The notes below the pieces were generated by a model that was not told the origin of the DNA, did no database searches, and saw only the letters and a list, made by a program, of their open reading frames with translations. 64,000 nt of DNA from the NCBI GenBank assembly GCA_963835955.1, contig CAWIHZ010000013.1, positions 1-64,000 of the forward strand, in the 5' to 3' direction. The stretch comes from Roseiarcus sp963835955 (GTDB lineage Bacteria; Pseudomonadota; Alphaproteobacteria; Rhizobiales; Beijerinckiaceae). Position numbers and translations under genes: made by a program. Positions 1 to 8,179 of this stretch are shown here, one piece after another; position 1 is the first letter of the stretch, and every line of letters starts with the position of its first letter.

Positions 1-524
1 CTAGGGCGCGGACCAAGGCAACCAATATCAGGACAGCTGCAATCGCCGCCGCAATACCCAGACCCTCGCCCCCGAACCCAGCCGACCTCATCCACGCCCT
101 GTCCGCCTAACCGACGGCTCGGGAGTTAGGAAGAGACGCCGATTGCCGTTTTGAGCCTTTTCAAGGGTTTGGCCGGTCGCGGTCCCCAATCTGGCCCCCC
201 GCGCTCTTTCGGGGGCGGCGCGCGGCCCCGGGGGCGGTCTCCCGGCACAAAAGGACATCGCCATTGTCAAGATCGCGCAATTTCTGATTGATAGAAATCA
301 TGAGCCACGATCAATCTTGGCCGGGCGCGTGGAGCTTCGAGCGTGCGTCCCATTGCCTCGCCGCGCAAGCAAGTCTCGCAATCGCGCGCCATGGAACGAA
401 GACGACATCATCAACGCGATAGCCAAGTGAATAGCCCAGTCGGCCGTCCGGATACCAAATGCAAGCGAATGACCCAAGAGAGACGGCGAAACTCAGGATT
501 AATGAGATATTTCAACAACTAATC
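1..524. other. Gene-free upstream region
   Basis: I see no credible coding region here. The only open stretch (minus strand, 88-270) encodes an Arg/Pro/Gly-rich peptide without recognisable similarity and looks like a high-GC shadow. phoR, which often sits next to pst operons, is not present. The last part is AT-richer and leads into the pst promoter. Confidence 0.6.
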
Positions 525-558
525 CTGTCACATAACATTCGCCTTCACGTCATATAAG
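525..558 (+). promoter_or_regulatory. Pho box and -10 of the pst operon
   Basis: CTGTCACATAACATTCGC at 525-542 has the layout of a PhoB site: two 7-bp units separated by 4 bp (consensus CTGTCAT). The first unit is 6/7 and the second weak. A third unit, ACGTCAT (547-553), continues the 11-bp phase. TATAAG at 553-558 is a -10 candidate placed 10 bp after the two-unit box, as in known Pho promoters where the box replaces the -35. The promoter lies about 100 bp before pstS, and phoB is the last gene of the operon, so autoregulation is expected. Confidence 0.7.
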
Positions 559-658
559 ACCGTGCTTGGCGCGCTATGAAGGGCGGGCGGCTTAATGCGC
601 CGTTCATGCGCGGGCCGGGCCCCGCGTCCCAACTTTCAACAACGTCGGAGACGTTCTC

Positions 659-1699
659 ATGTTCTTCAGACCCTTGATCGCCGCCGCCGCGCTTGCGGCC
701 ACGGTGAGCGTCGCCTGCGCCGCGGGTATTTCGGGCGCCGGCGCGACTTTCCCCTATCCGATCTACGCCAAATGGGCCGACATGTATAACAAGGAGACTG
801 GCTTCCGCCTGAACTATCAGTCGATCGGCTCGGGCGGCGGGATCCAGCAGATCAAGGCGAAGACGGTCACCTTCGGCGCCTCGGACATGCCGCTGAAACC
901 CCAGGACTTGACCGCTGCCGGCCTCATACAATTCCCGACCGTCGTCGGGGGCGCCGTGCCGGTCGTCAACCTCGACGGCATCGGCCCGGGCGCTCTGGTC
1001 CTCGACGGTCCGACGCTGGCCGACATCTATCTCGGCAAGATCACCAAGTGGAACGATCCAGCGATCCAGAAACTCAATCCGAACGCCAAGCTTCCTTCGA
1101 ACGCGATCGTGGTCGTGCATCGCTCGGACGGTTCGGGGACCACGTTCATCTTCACCAACTATCTGTCCAAAGTCAGCCCAAAATGGAAATCCGACGTCGG
1201 CTCCAGCACCGCCGTTGAATGGCCGGTCGGCATCGGCGCGAAGGGCAACGAAGGCGTCGCCAACAACGTGAGCCAGACGAAAGGCGCGATCGGCTACGTC
1301 GAATACGCCTATGCGCTCGAGAACAAGATGGCGAGCCTCAACCTGATCAACGCCGCGGCCAAGACTGTCTCGCCGAGTTCCGCCTCATTCCAGGCGGCGG
1401 CGGCGAACGCCGACTGGGCGCACTCGGACCAATATTATGTCCTTCTGACGAATCAGCCGGGCGCGGCCACCTGGCCGATCGCCGGCGCGACCTTCATCCT
1501 GATGTATAAGCAGCCCGTCGACCCCGTCGCCGCGGCCGAGGCGCTCAAGTTCTTCGACTGGGCCTACAAGAACGGCGACAAGGCCGCCGAAGCGCTCGAC
1601 TACGTGCCGTTGCCGGATTCGGTCGTCGCCCAGATCGAAAAGACTTGGGCGACCAACATAAAGGCGCCTGACGGCAAGCCAGTATACGCCGCCAAGTGA
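659..1699 (+). CDS. pstS: Phosphate ABC transporter substrate-binding protein PstS
   Basis: This is the periplasmic phosphate-binding protein that delivers inorganic phosphate to the PstCAB importer. The 346-residue product starts with a Sec signal peptide (hydrophobic residues about 5-20, cleavage near ACA-AG at 21/22). PstS hallmarks follow: GAGATFPYPIY at the mature N-terminus, the GSGGG phosphate loop near 57-61, and RSDGSGTTFIF in the second lobe. Length is normal for the family. The ATG is preceded by GGAG at 8-nt spacing. It is the first gene of pstSCAB-phoU-phoB and lies under the Pho box, so it should be strongly induced by phosphate starvation. Confidence 0.96.
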   Translation: MFFRPLIAAAALAATVSVACAAGISGAGATFPYPIYAKWADMYNKETGFRLNYQSIGSGGGIQQIKAKTVTFGASDMPLKPQDLTAAGLIQFPTVVGGAVPVVNLDGIGPGALVLDGPTLADIYLGKITKWNDPAIQKLNPNAKLPSNAIVVVHRSDGSGTTFIFTNYLSKVSPKWKSDVGSSTAVEWPVGIGAKGNEGVANNVSQTKGAIGYVEYAYALENKMASLNLINAAAKTVSPSSASFQAAAANADWAHSDQYYVLLTNQPGAATWPIAGATFILMYKQPVDPVAAAEALKFFDWAYKNGDKAAEALDYVPLPDSVVAQIEKTWATNIKAPDGKPVYAAK

Positions 1700-1819
1700 C
1701 ATCCAGGACGACGAACGAACGGGGCATCATTCTCGGATGCCCCGTGGCGCCTCTCCCAGCGCGGCGTTCCGGCCAGCCTGCGGCCGGATTCCCGCGGGAG
1801 CCGACAGGAACGATCGAGC

Positions 1820-2815
1820 ATGACTGAGATGGCGATGCCGCGGATCGAAACCGCGAGTTCCAAGGCTCAAATTCTCCAAAAGACAATAAGGCGGTTCGCG
1901 TTCAGCGACAATTTCTTTCGGCGCTTGACCCAGAGCGCCGCGCTGATCGTTCTCCTGATCCTGGGCGGGGTGATCGGATCGCTGATAAACGGCTCAATTC
2001 CGGCGTTTCGCGCCTTCGGCTTCGGATTTTTCGTCACTCAGGTCTGGAATCCGGTCACAGAGAAGTTCGGCGCCGCCGCGCCGATTTTCGGAACCGTCGT
2101 CACATCCGTGATCGCAATGGCGATCGCCGTTCCGGTAGGCCTCGGCATCGCCATTTTTCTCACCGAGCTGTGCCCGCCCGCGTTGCGCCGGCCGATCGGC
2201 ATCGCCATCGAACTGCTGGCCGGAATCCCAAGCATAATTTACGGCATCTGGGGCCTGTTCATATTCGCGCCGTTTCTCCAACAATACGTGCAGCCCGCCA
2301 TCATCGCCCTGTTCGGGAATGTTCCTGTGCTGTCGTCGCTGTTCGCCGGGCCTCCTTACGGCATCGGCATGCTGACCGCGGAACTCATCCTGGCGATCAT
2401 GGTCCTGCCGTTCGTCACCTCGATTTCACGCGACGTGTTCGAGACCGTGCCGCCGATGCTGAAGGAATCGGCCTATGGCATCGGCTGCACGACCTGGGAA
2501 GTCGTCAGAAATATCGTGATTCCCTACACCCGCGTCGGAGTCATCGGCGGCGTCATGCTCGGGCTCGGACGCGCGCTTGGCGAAACGATGGCGGTGACCT
2601 TCGTGATCGGCAACGCTCACAGGATCGCCCCGTCGCTGCTCGCGCCGGGAACCACGATCTCCGCCACCATCGCCAACGAGTTCACCGAGGCGGTCGGCGA
2701 TCTCTACACTTCGTCGCTGATCGCGCTCGGCCTGATCCTGTTCATGATCACTTTCGTCGTGCTCGCGATCGCCAAGGTCATGCTGATGCGTCTCGACGTC
2801 AAGGCGGGGAGGTAG
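1820..2815 (+). CDS. pstC: Phosphate ABC transporter permease PstC
   Basis: One of the two inner-membrane permeases of the Pst high-affinity phosphate importer. The 331-residue protein has a short cytoplasmic N-terminus and about six hydrophobic segments. The PstC-type stretch GLGIAIFLTELCPP is present, as is the EAA-like loop (KESAYGIGCTTWEVV, then GRALGETMAVTFVIG) that contacts the ATPase PstB. An AGGA element lies before the ATG; an in-frame ATG four codons later is an alternative start. The 120-bp gap after pstS contains no convincing terminator. pstA begins 4 bp after the stop, so the two permeases are co-translated. Confidence 0.95.
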   Translation: MTEMAMPRIETASSKAQILQKTIRRFAFSDNFFRRLTQSAALIVLLILGGVIGSLINGSIPAFRAFGFGFFVTQVWNPVTEKFGAAAPIFGTVVTSVIAMAIAVPVGLGIAIFLTELCPPALRRPIGIAIELLAGIPSIIYGIWGLFIFAPFLQQYVQPAIIALFGNVPVLSSLFAGPPYGIGMLTAELILAIMVLPFVTSISRDVFETVPPMLKESAYGIGCTTWEVVRNIVIPYTRVGVIGGVMLGLGRALGETMAVTFVIGNAHRIAPSLLAPGTTISATIANEFTEAVGDLYTSSLIALGLILFMITFVVLAIAKVMLMRLDVKAGR

Positions 2816-2819
2816 CGAT

Positions 2820-3674
2820 ATGTCCGCGTCGCTCAACCCTGCTTACCCGCGGCGGCGTCGCCGAAACTCGATCTGGATGGGCCTCAGCGTCGCGGCCGCC
2901 GCCTTCGGCCTGACCTGGCTGTTCCTCATTCTCGCGGTGCTATTCTGGAAGGGATTCTCGGGTCTGTCGTTCGCCGTCTTCACGCAGATGACGCCGCCGC
3001 CCGGCAGCGCCGGCGGTCTGCTCAACGCGATCGCGGGCAGTCTGATCCTGACGGTGATCGGCGTCGTCGTCGGTGCGCCGCTGGGCCTGCTGGCGGGCAC
3101 CTATCTGGCGGAGTACGGCCGCTATTCGAGGCTCGCGTTCGTTGTTCGCTTCATCAACGACATCCTGCTCAGCGCGCCCTCGATCGTGATCGGTCTTTTC
3201 ATTTACGTAGTCATGGTGGCGCCAATGGGCCATTTCTCGGCCATCGCCGGCGCCATGGCCTTGGCGGTGCTGGTGGTTCCGGTGGTGGTTCGCACCACCG
3301 AAGACATGCTGAACCTCGTTCCCAATACATTGCGCGAAGCCGGCGCCGCGCTCGGCTTGCCGCGCTCCGTGGTGATTCAGCGCATCGGCTATCGCGCCGT
3401 GAGGGCCGGTCTGCTGACCGGCGTGCTGCTGGCGATTGCGCGGGTCAGCGGCGAAACCGCGCCGCTGTTGTTCACCGCGCTCAACAATCAGTTCTGGAGT
3501 TTGAGTCTCAACAAGCCGATGTCGAGCCTGCCGGTCGTGATCTTCCAGTTTGCGCTGAGCCCGTACAAGGAATGGCAGCAACTGGCCTGGACCGGGGCCT
3601 TGATCATCACGCTGGCCGTCCTTGCGCTAAGCATCATTGCTCGCGCGCTGACCGCTCAGACGAAGCAGACATGA
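2820..3674 (+). CDS. pstA: Phosphate ABC transporter permease PstA
   Basis: Second permease of the Pst importer, pairing with PstC in the inner membrane. The 284-residue product has a basic N-terminus (RRRRRN), about six membrane segments and the PstA signature around GTYLAEYGR, NDILLSAPSIVIGLF and LREAGAALGLPRS. The last of these is the cytoplasmic coupling loop. The segment ARVSGETAPLLFTALNNQFW is typical of PstA. Length is normal. It starts 4 bp after pstC, and its stop overlaps an ATGA that precedes pstB. Confidence 0.95.
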   Translation: MSASLNPAYPRRRRRNSIWMGLSVAAAAFGLTWLFLILAVLFWKGFSGLSFAVFTQMTPPPGSAGGLLNAIAGSLILTVIGVVVGAPLGLLAGTYLAEYGRYSRLAFVVRFINDILLSAPSIVIGLFIYVVMVAPMGHFSAIAGAMALAVLVVPVVVRTTEDMLNLVPNTLREAGAALGLPRSVVIQRIGYRAVRAGLLTGVLLAIARVSGETAPLLFTALNNQFWSLSLNKPMSSLPVVIFQFALSPYKEWQQLAWTGALIITLAVLALSIIARALTAQTKQT

Positions 3675-3694
3675 GAAGTGGAAGGGTCCAGCGT

Positions 3695-4498
3695 ATGCCC
3701 AACGACGTCCAGGTGGAAAAGCCCGCCAAGGCGGCCGCCGCGGCGAAGGAGAAAGTCGTCGTGCGCGACCTCAATTTCTATTACGGCCAGACGCATGCTC
3801 TGAAAGACGTTTCGTTGTCCTTGCTCGAGGGCCGGGTGACCGCCTTCATCGGCCCTTCGGGCTGCGGCAAGTCGACGCTGCTGCGCGTTCTGAACCGGAT
3901 GTACGACCTCTATCCCGGCCAGCGCGCCGAGGGCGTGGTCCTGCTCGACGGCCAGAATGTGCTTTCACCCGACCTCGATCTCAATCTCTTGCGCGCGCGG
4001 GTGGGGATGGTGTTCCAGAAGCCGACGCCGTTCCCGATGACGATCTACGACAACATTGCTTTCGGAGTCCGTCTCTACGAGAAGCTGCCGAAGTCCGAAC
4101 TGGACGGACGCGTCGAATCGGCCCTGCGCCGGGCGGCCCTGTGGCCGGAGGTCAGCGACAAATTGCACGCGAGCGGGCTCAGCCTCTCGGGTGGGCAGCA
4201 ACAGCGGCTGTGCATCGCTCGCACGGTGGCGATCAGCCCGGAAGTGATCCTGTTCGACGAGCCCGCGTCCGCGCTCGATCCCATCTCGACAGCCAAAATC
4301 GAAGAGCTGATCGACGAATTGTCGGGCGAATATACGATCGCGATCGTCACCCACAACATGCAGCAGGCCGCGCGCGTCTCGAGTTACACCGCCTTCATGT
4401 ATCTGGGCGAGATGGTCGAATTCGCCGAGACGAACGCGGTCTTCACCGCGCCGAAGGACAAGCGGACGCAGGATTACGTCACCGGCCGGTTCGGCTGA
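3695..4498 (+). CDS. pstB: Phosphate ABC transporter ATP-binding protein PstB
   Basis: ATPase of the Pst importer. Visible motifs in order: Walker A GPSGCGKSTLL, Q-loop GMVFQKPTPFPMTIYDNIAFG, signature LSGGQQQRLCIAR, Walker B VILFDEPASALDP and the switch His in VTHNMQQA. The frame is open further upstream, but the ATG at 3695 has a good ribosome site (GGAAGGG, about 8 nt away) and gives the usual 267-residue length. An ATG at 3671 overlaps the pstA stop and is the alternative. The N-terminal Lys/Ala-rich leader (about 20 residues) precedes the domain proper. The gene lies in the pst operon. Confidence 0.95.
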   Translation: MPNDVQVEKPAKAAAAAKEKVVVRDLNFYYGQTHALKDVSLSLLEGRVTAFIGPSGCGKSTLLRVLNRMYDLYPGQRAEGVVLLDGQNVLSPDLDLNLLRARVGMVFQKPTPFPMTIYDNIAFGVRLYEKLPKSELDGRVESALRRAALWPEVSDKLHASGLSLSGGQQQRLCIARTVAISPEVILFDEPASALDPISTAKIEELIDELSGEYTIAIVTHNMQQAARVSSYTAFMYLGEMVEFAETNAVFTAPKDKRTQDYVTGRFG

Positions 4499-4511
4499 GA
4501 GAGGCAACGCC

Positions 4512-5234
4512 GTGGTCAACCATACCGTCAAAGCTTACGACCAGGAACTCGACACGCTGGAGCGGCTGATCGCCGAGATGGGCGGCATCGCCGAGAAGAT
4601 GGTGATCGACGCCGTGGACGCGCTCACCAGCGCCGACAACGTTCTCGCCAATCAAGTCATCGCGATGGATCCGCGTCTTGACGCGCTGCAGCACGAAATC
4701 GAGGATCTCGCGGTCCTGACCATCGCGCGCCGGCAGCCGGTGGCGATCGACCTTCGCGAGCTCATCGGCGCCATTCGGATCGCCGCCGACCTCGAGCGCG
4801 TCGGCGATTTGGCCAAGAACATCGCCAAGCGTTCAGTGAAAATCGGCGTCGAGGCTCGGGTGCCCCGCGCCACCGTTGGCCTGAAGCACATGAACGAGGT
4901 CGCGACCGAGTTGATGAAGGACGTGCTCGACGCCTATGCGCAACGCGACGCGGATCGCGCCCGCGGGGTCTGGGAGCGCGACGTCGAGCTCGACGACCTG
5001 GAGGATTCGGTCTTTCGCGACCTACTGACCCACATGATGGAAGATCCGCGCAACATCTCCTTCTGCGCGCATCTTCTCTTCTGCTCCAAGAACATCGAGC
5101 GCATCGGCGACCATGCCACCAACATCGCCGAGACCGTGGTCTACCTGGTCACCGGCTCGACCCTGCCGACCGAGCGCCCGCACGGACGGCAGGAAACCGA
5201 CATCGACATCGAAGCCTCGGGGGGCGCCGCATGA
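4512..5234 (+). CDS. phoU: Phosphate signalling complex protein PhoU
   Basis: PhoU links the Pst transporter to the PhoR/PhoB two-component system and represses the pho regulon when phosphate is plentiful. The 240-residue protein consists of two repeated three-helix PhoU domains (about 10-110 and 115-215). Conserved metal-binding segments are visible, such as ERVGDLAKNIAKR in the first repeat and ERIGDHATNIAE in the second. The start is GTG with GAGAGG upstream. The stop overlaps the phoB start (ATGA), which suggests translational coupling. Confidence 0.95.
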   Translation: MVNHTVKAYDQELDTLERLIAEMGGIAEKMVIDAVDALTSADNVLANQVIAMDPRLDALQHEIEDLAVLTIARRQPVAIDLRELIGAIRIAADLERVGDLAKNIAKRSVKIGVEARVPRATVGLKHMNEVATELMKDVLDAYAQRDADRARGVWERDVELDDLEDSVFRDLLTHMMEDPRNISFCAHLLFCSKNIERIGDHATNIAETVVYLVTGSTLPTERPHGRQETDIDIEASGGAA

Positions 5235-5974
5235 TGAACCAGACGCGCAAGGACATCGCCCGCCCGGGCGCGGCCTCGGCGCCCAGAATTCTCGTGGTCG
5301 AGGACGAGGCCGATCTGGCGCTGCTGCTCGGCTACAACCTGGAGGCCGAGGGTTATGTGGTGGAGAGCGCGGAAAGGGGCGATGAAGCCGAATTGCGCCT
5401 CGCCGAGCGCTCGCCCGATCTCGTCATTCTCGACTGGATGCTGCCCGGCGTGTCGGGTCTCGAAATCTGCCGCCGGTTGCGGGCGCGCGAGGCCACGCGC
5501 ACCCTGCCGGTGATCATGCTGACGGCCCGCGGCGAAGAAGCCGAACGCGTGCGCGGCCTCTCGGTCGGCGCCGACGATTACGTCGTCAAGCCGTTCTCGG
5601 TGCCCGAACTGTTGGCGCGCGTGCGGGCGCTGCTGCGCCGCAGCCGGCCTGAGCGCATCGCCGATCGCCTCTTTGCCGGCGATCTCGATCTCGATCGGGA
5701 GAGACGGCGGGTCCGGCGCGGCTCACGCGAAGTCCGTCTTGGTCCGACCGAGTTCCGGTTGCTCGAATACTTGCTGGAAAAGCCGGGGCGGGTGTTCTCG
5801 CGCGCGCAACTGCTCGACAGCGTGTGGGGGCGGGCGGCGGAAGTCGACGAGCGCACGGTCGACGTGCATGTCGGGCGGCTGCGCAAGGCGCTGTCGAGGG
5901 GGCGAGAGCGGGATCCGATCCGCACTGTGCGCGGGACCGGCTACGCCTTCGACGAGACCTTCGGCAAGCCCTGA
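5231..5974 (+). CDS. phoB: Phosphate regulon response regulator PhoB
   Basis: OmpR/PhoB-class response regulator that activates phosphate-starvation genes. Of 247 residues, the receiver domain covers about 19-135, with the acidic pocket VVEDE, phospho-acceptor Asp68 in LVILDWMLPG and Lys120 in VVKPF. The winged-helix DNA-binding domain covers about 145-240 (GPTEFRLLEYLLEKPGRVFS, ERTVDVHVGRLRKAL, RTVRGTGYAF). It overlaps phoU by 4 bp. The partner kinase PhoR is not in this window, so it must be encoded elsewhere. A stem-loop follows 7 bp after the stop. Confidence 0.93.
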   Translation: MMNQTRKDIARPGAASAPRILVVEDEADLALLLGYNLEAEGYVVESAERGDEAELRLAERSPDLVILDWMLPGVSGLEICRRLRAREATRTLPVIMLTARGEEAERVRGLSVGADDYVVKPFSVPELLARVRALLRRSRPERIADRLFAGDLDLDRERRRVRRGSREVRLGPTEFRLLEYLLEKPGRVFSRAQLLDSVWGRAAEVDERTVDVHVGRLRKALSRGRERDPIRTVRGTGYAFDETFGKP

Positions 5975-5981
5975 CGGCGAT

Positions 5982-6023
5982 GGCGATCGGGAGCCGGAAC
6001 AGCACGGCTCTCCCGCAATCGCC
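5982..6023 (+). terminator. Stem-loop after phoB
   Basis: GGCGATCGGGAGCCG (5982-5996) pairs with a right arm ending GCAATCGCC at 6023, with small bulges, to form a stem of about 15 bp just after the phoB stop. There is no strong T-tract, so it may terminate poorly or mainly protect the 3' end. The remaining 400 bp up to araB hold no gene I can support. Confidence 0.4.
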
Positions 6024-6433
6024 GGACGAGGGAATCGCCGACAGTCGCGGGGCGCCGTTTCCGGGGCAGCCGCTGGGAGCCCATTTCGCTTTCACAGCAT
6101 ATGACGCTATGTTGGGCGGAAGCGGGGTCGGCGCTGCCGTCGTCTCGCGGGGCGGACGCCGGCTTTGGCTGTGCGTAGTCGACACGCTTAAGAAATTGCG
6201 CCCGCGCAAGCCGGTCGCCAGCCGGGGGAATTCCCTGCGCCGGCGCCCATCGAGGAGGAAACGATCGACTGATTCTAAGCCGAACCCGTTGATTGCCGGG
6301 AGCCGAGGCCGCCGCGCCAGAACGCGGCCGAGCCCGGTCGCGGGAGCGGCGCTCGACATTGCCCTTATGATCCGACCGGCCGCCGGCCGCGCCTGGCGCG
6401 TCCGCCATCGAGATCTCCAGCACAGGACCAGTC

Positions 6434-8095
6434 ATGTTTGCCCTAGGCGTCGATTTCGGAACCAATTCGGTGCGCGCGCTCATCGTCCGCTGTTCCGACG
6501 GCGTGGAATTCGGCAGTCGCGTGGTCGATTATCCGTCCGGCGCCGAGGGCGTTCTGCTCGATCCGGTCGACGGCCATCTGGCTCGGCAATATCCCGGCGA
6601 CTATCTGTTCGGTCTCGAGGAGAGCATCAAGGGCGCGCTCGTCGAAGCCTTGCGCAAGCCCGGTTTCGACGCCTCGAGGATCGTCGGCATCGGCGTCGAC
6701 ACGACCGGATCGAGTCCCATTCCTGTCGATGACCACAATCGCCCCCTGGCGCTGAGCGAACGCTGGAGGGGCAATCTCGCCGCGCAATGCTGGCTGTGGA
6801 AGGATCACACGAGCTGGCGCGAGGCCGCCGAGATAACCGAGCTCAGCGCCAAGCTTCGGCCCCAGTACATCGCCAAATGCGGCGGCGTTTATTCCTCGGA
6901 ATGGTTTTGGGCCAAACTCTGGCATTGCCTCAACGTCGATCCGCAGGCGTTTGAGGCGGCCTATTCCTGGGTCGAACTCGCGGACTGGGCGCCGTCGGTG
7001 CTGGCCGGAGTCACCGATCCGCGGCGGATCAAGCGCGGGGTCTGCGCCGCCGGTCACAAGGCGCTCTATTCCGACGAGTGGGGCGGCCTGCCGGACACGG
7101 ATTTTCTCGCCGCGCTCGACCCCCGTCTCGCCGGGTTGCGCGACCGCCTCTACGAACGGGCCTATGACGCGACCGAGCCCGCCGGTTCGCTTTCCTCTGA
7201 TTGGGCGGCGAAGCTTGGACTGACGGCCGGCATTCCAATCGCAATCGGCGAATTCGACGTGCACTACGGCGCCATCGGCTGCGGCGTCAGCGAAGGCACG
7301 CTCGTCAAGGTGATCGGAACGTCGACCTGCGATTGCGCCGTCGTTTCGGCTGACAAGCCCATCGCCGACATTCCAGGCATCTGCGGCATCGTAAAGGGCG
7401 CGATCCTGCCCGGTTTCTTCGCGATCGAAGCTGGCCAGTCGGCGGTCGGGGACATTTTCAAATGGTGGGTCGAGGGGGTGTGCGGCGGCGACGCCGCGCT
7501 GCATGCGCGGCTCTCCGCGGAGGCGGCGAAGCAGCGGCCCGGTCAAGCTGGGCTGTTGGCGCTCGACTGGAACAACGGCAACCGGACCATCCTCGTCGAT
7601 CAACGGCTGTCCGGGCTGCTGCTTGGGCAGGACCTCTATACGACAAGAGCAGACATCTACCGCGCGCTGATCGAGGCGACCGCGTTCGGCGCGCGCGCGA
7701 TCATCGAGCGCATTCAGGAATATGGCGTGCGAACCGATCAGGTCGTGTGCACCGGCGGAATAGCGGAGAAGAATCCGTTGCTGATGCAGATTTACGCCGA
7801 CGTGACGGGCTGCGTCATGCACGTCGCCGGCTCGAGCCAGACCTGCGCCCTCGGCTCGGCGATCGCGGCCGCGGTTCTGGCGGGCGCGCATCCCGACTTT
7901 GCGACCGCGCAAGCGGCGATGACCTCGCTGAAGCCGACGCAATATAAGCCGGCGCCCGAGAATCGGGCTGTCTATGATCGGCTTTACGCGCTCTATCGCG
8001 ATCTGCACGACAGCTTCGGAGGATTGTCCAGGTCCGCGGACCTGTCGCTGGTGATGAAAAGCCTGCTGGAGATCAAGTACGCGCAGCGCGCATGA
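6434..8095 (+). CDS. araB: Ribulokinase AraB
   Basis: Phosphorylates L-ribulose to L-ribulose 5-phosphate, the second step of isomerase-type L-arabinose catabolism. The 553-residue product is a FGGY-family carbohydrate kinase of ribulokinase length. It has the N-terminal ATPase-fold loop GVDFGTNSVR (5-14), GIGVDTTGSSP, the substrate-region AGHKALYSDEWGGLP, the catalytic Asp segment IAIGEFDVHYGAIG, and the C-terminal FGGY part with TGGIAEKNPL. AGGA precedes the ATG by 8 nt. It is followed by araA and araD in the same direction, forming araBAD. No arabinose regulator or transporter lies beside it. Confidence 0.93.
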   Translation: MFALGVDFGTNSVRALIVRCSDGVEFGSRVVDYPSGAEGVLLDPVDGHLARQYPGDYLFGLEESIKGALVEALRKPGFDASRIVGIGVDTTGSSPIPVDDHNRPLALSERWRGNLAAQCWLWKDHTSWREAAEITELSAKLRPQYIAKCGGVYSSEWFWAKLWHCLNVDPQAFEAAYSWVELADWAPSVLAGVTDPRRIKRGVCAAGHKALYSDEWGGLPDTDFLAALDPRLAGLRDRLYERAYDATEPAGSLSSDWAAKLGLTAGIPIAIGEFDVHYGAIGCGVSEGTLVKVIGTSTCDCAVVSADKPIADIPGICGIVKGAILPGFFAIEAGQSAVGDIFKWWVEGVCGGDAALHARLSAEAAKQRPGQAGLLALDWNNGNRTILVDQRLSGLLLGQDLYTTRADIYRALIEATAFGARAIIERIQEYGVRTDQVVCTGGIAEKNPLLMQIYADVTGCVMHVAGSSQTCALGSAIAAAVLAGAHPDFATAQAAMTSLKPTQYKPAPENRAVYDRLYALYRDLHDSFGGLSRSADLSLVMKSLLEIKYAQRA

Positions 8096-8179
8096 CTGCT
8101 CGCCCTATTGGCGTCAAACCCGTGCGGCGGGCTCGGCGCGTTGCGTTAAACTGTCAACACGGAAACACTCGAGACGGTC

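Noticed and set aside
6443..8008. 521-codon open frame opposite araB
   Set aside because: It is antisense to a clear ribulokinase, has no recognisable motif and no ribosome site.
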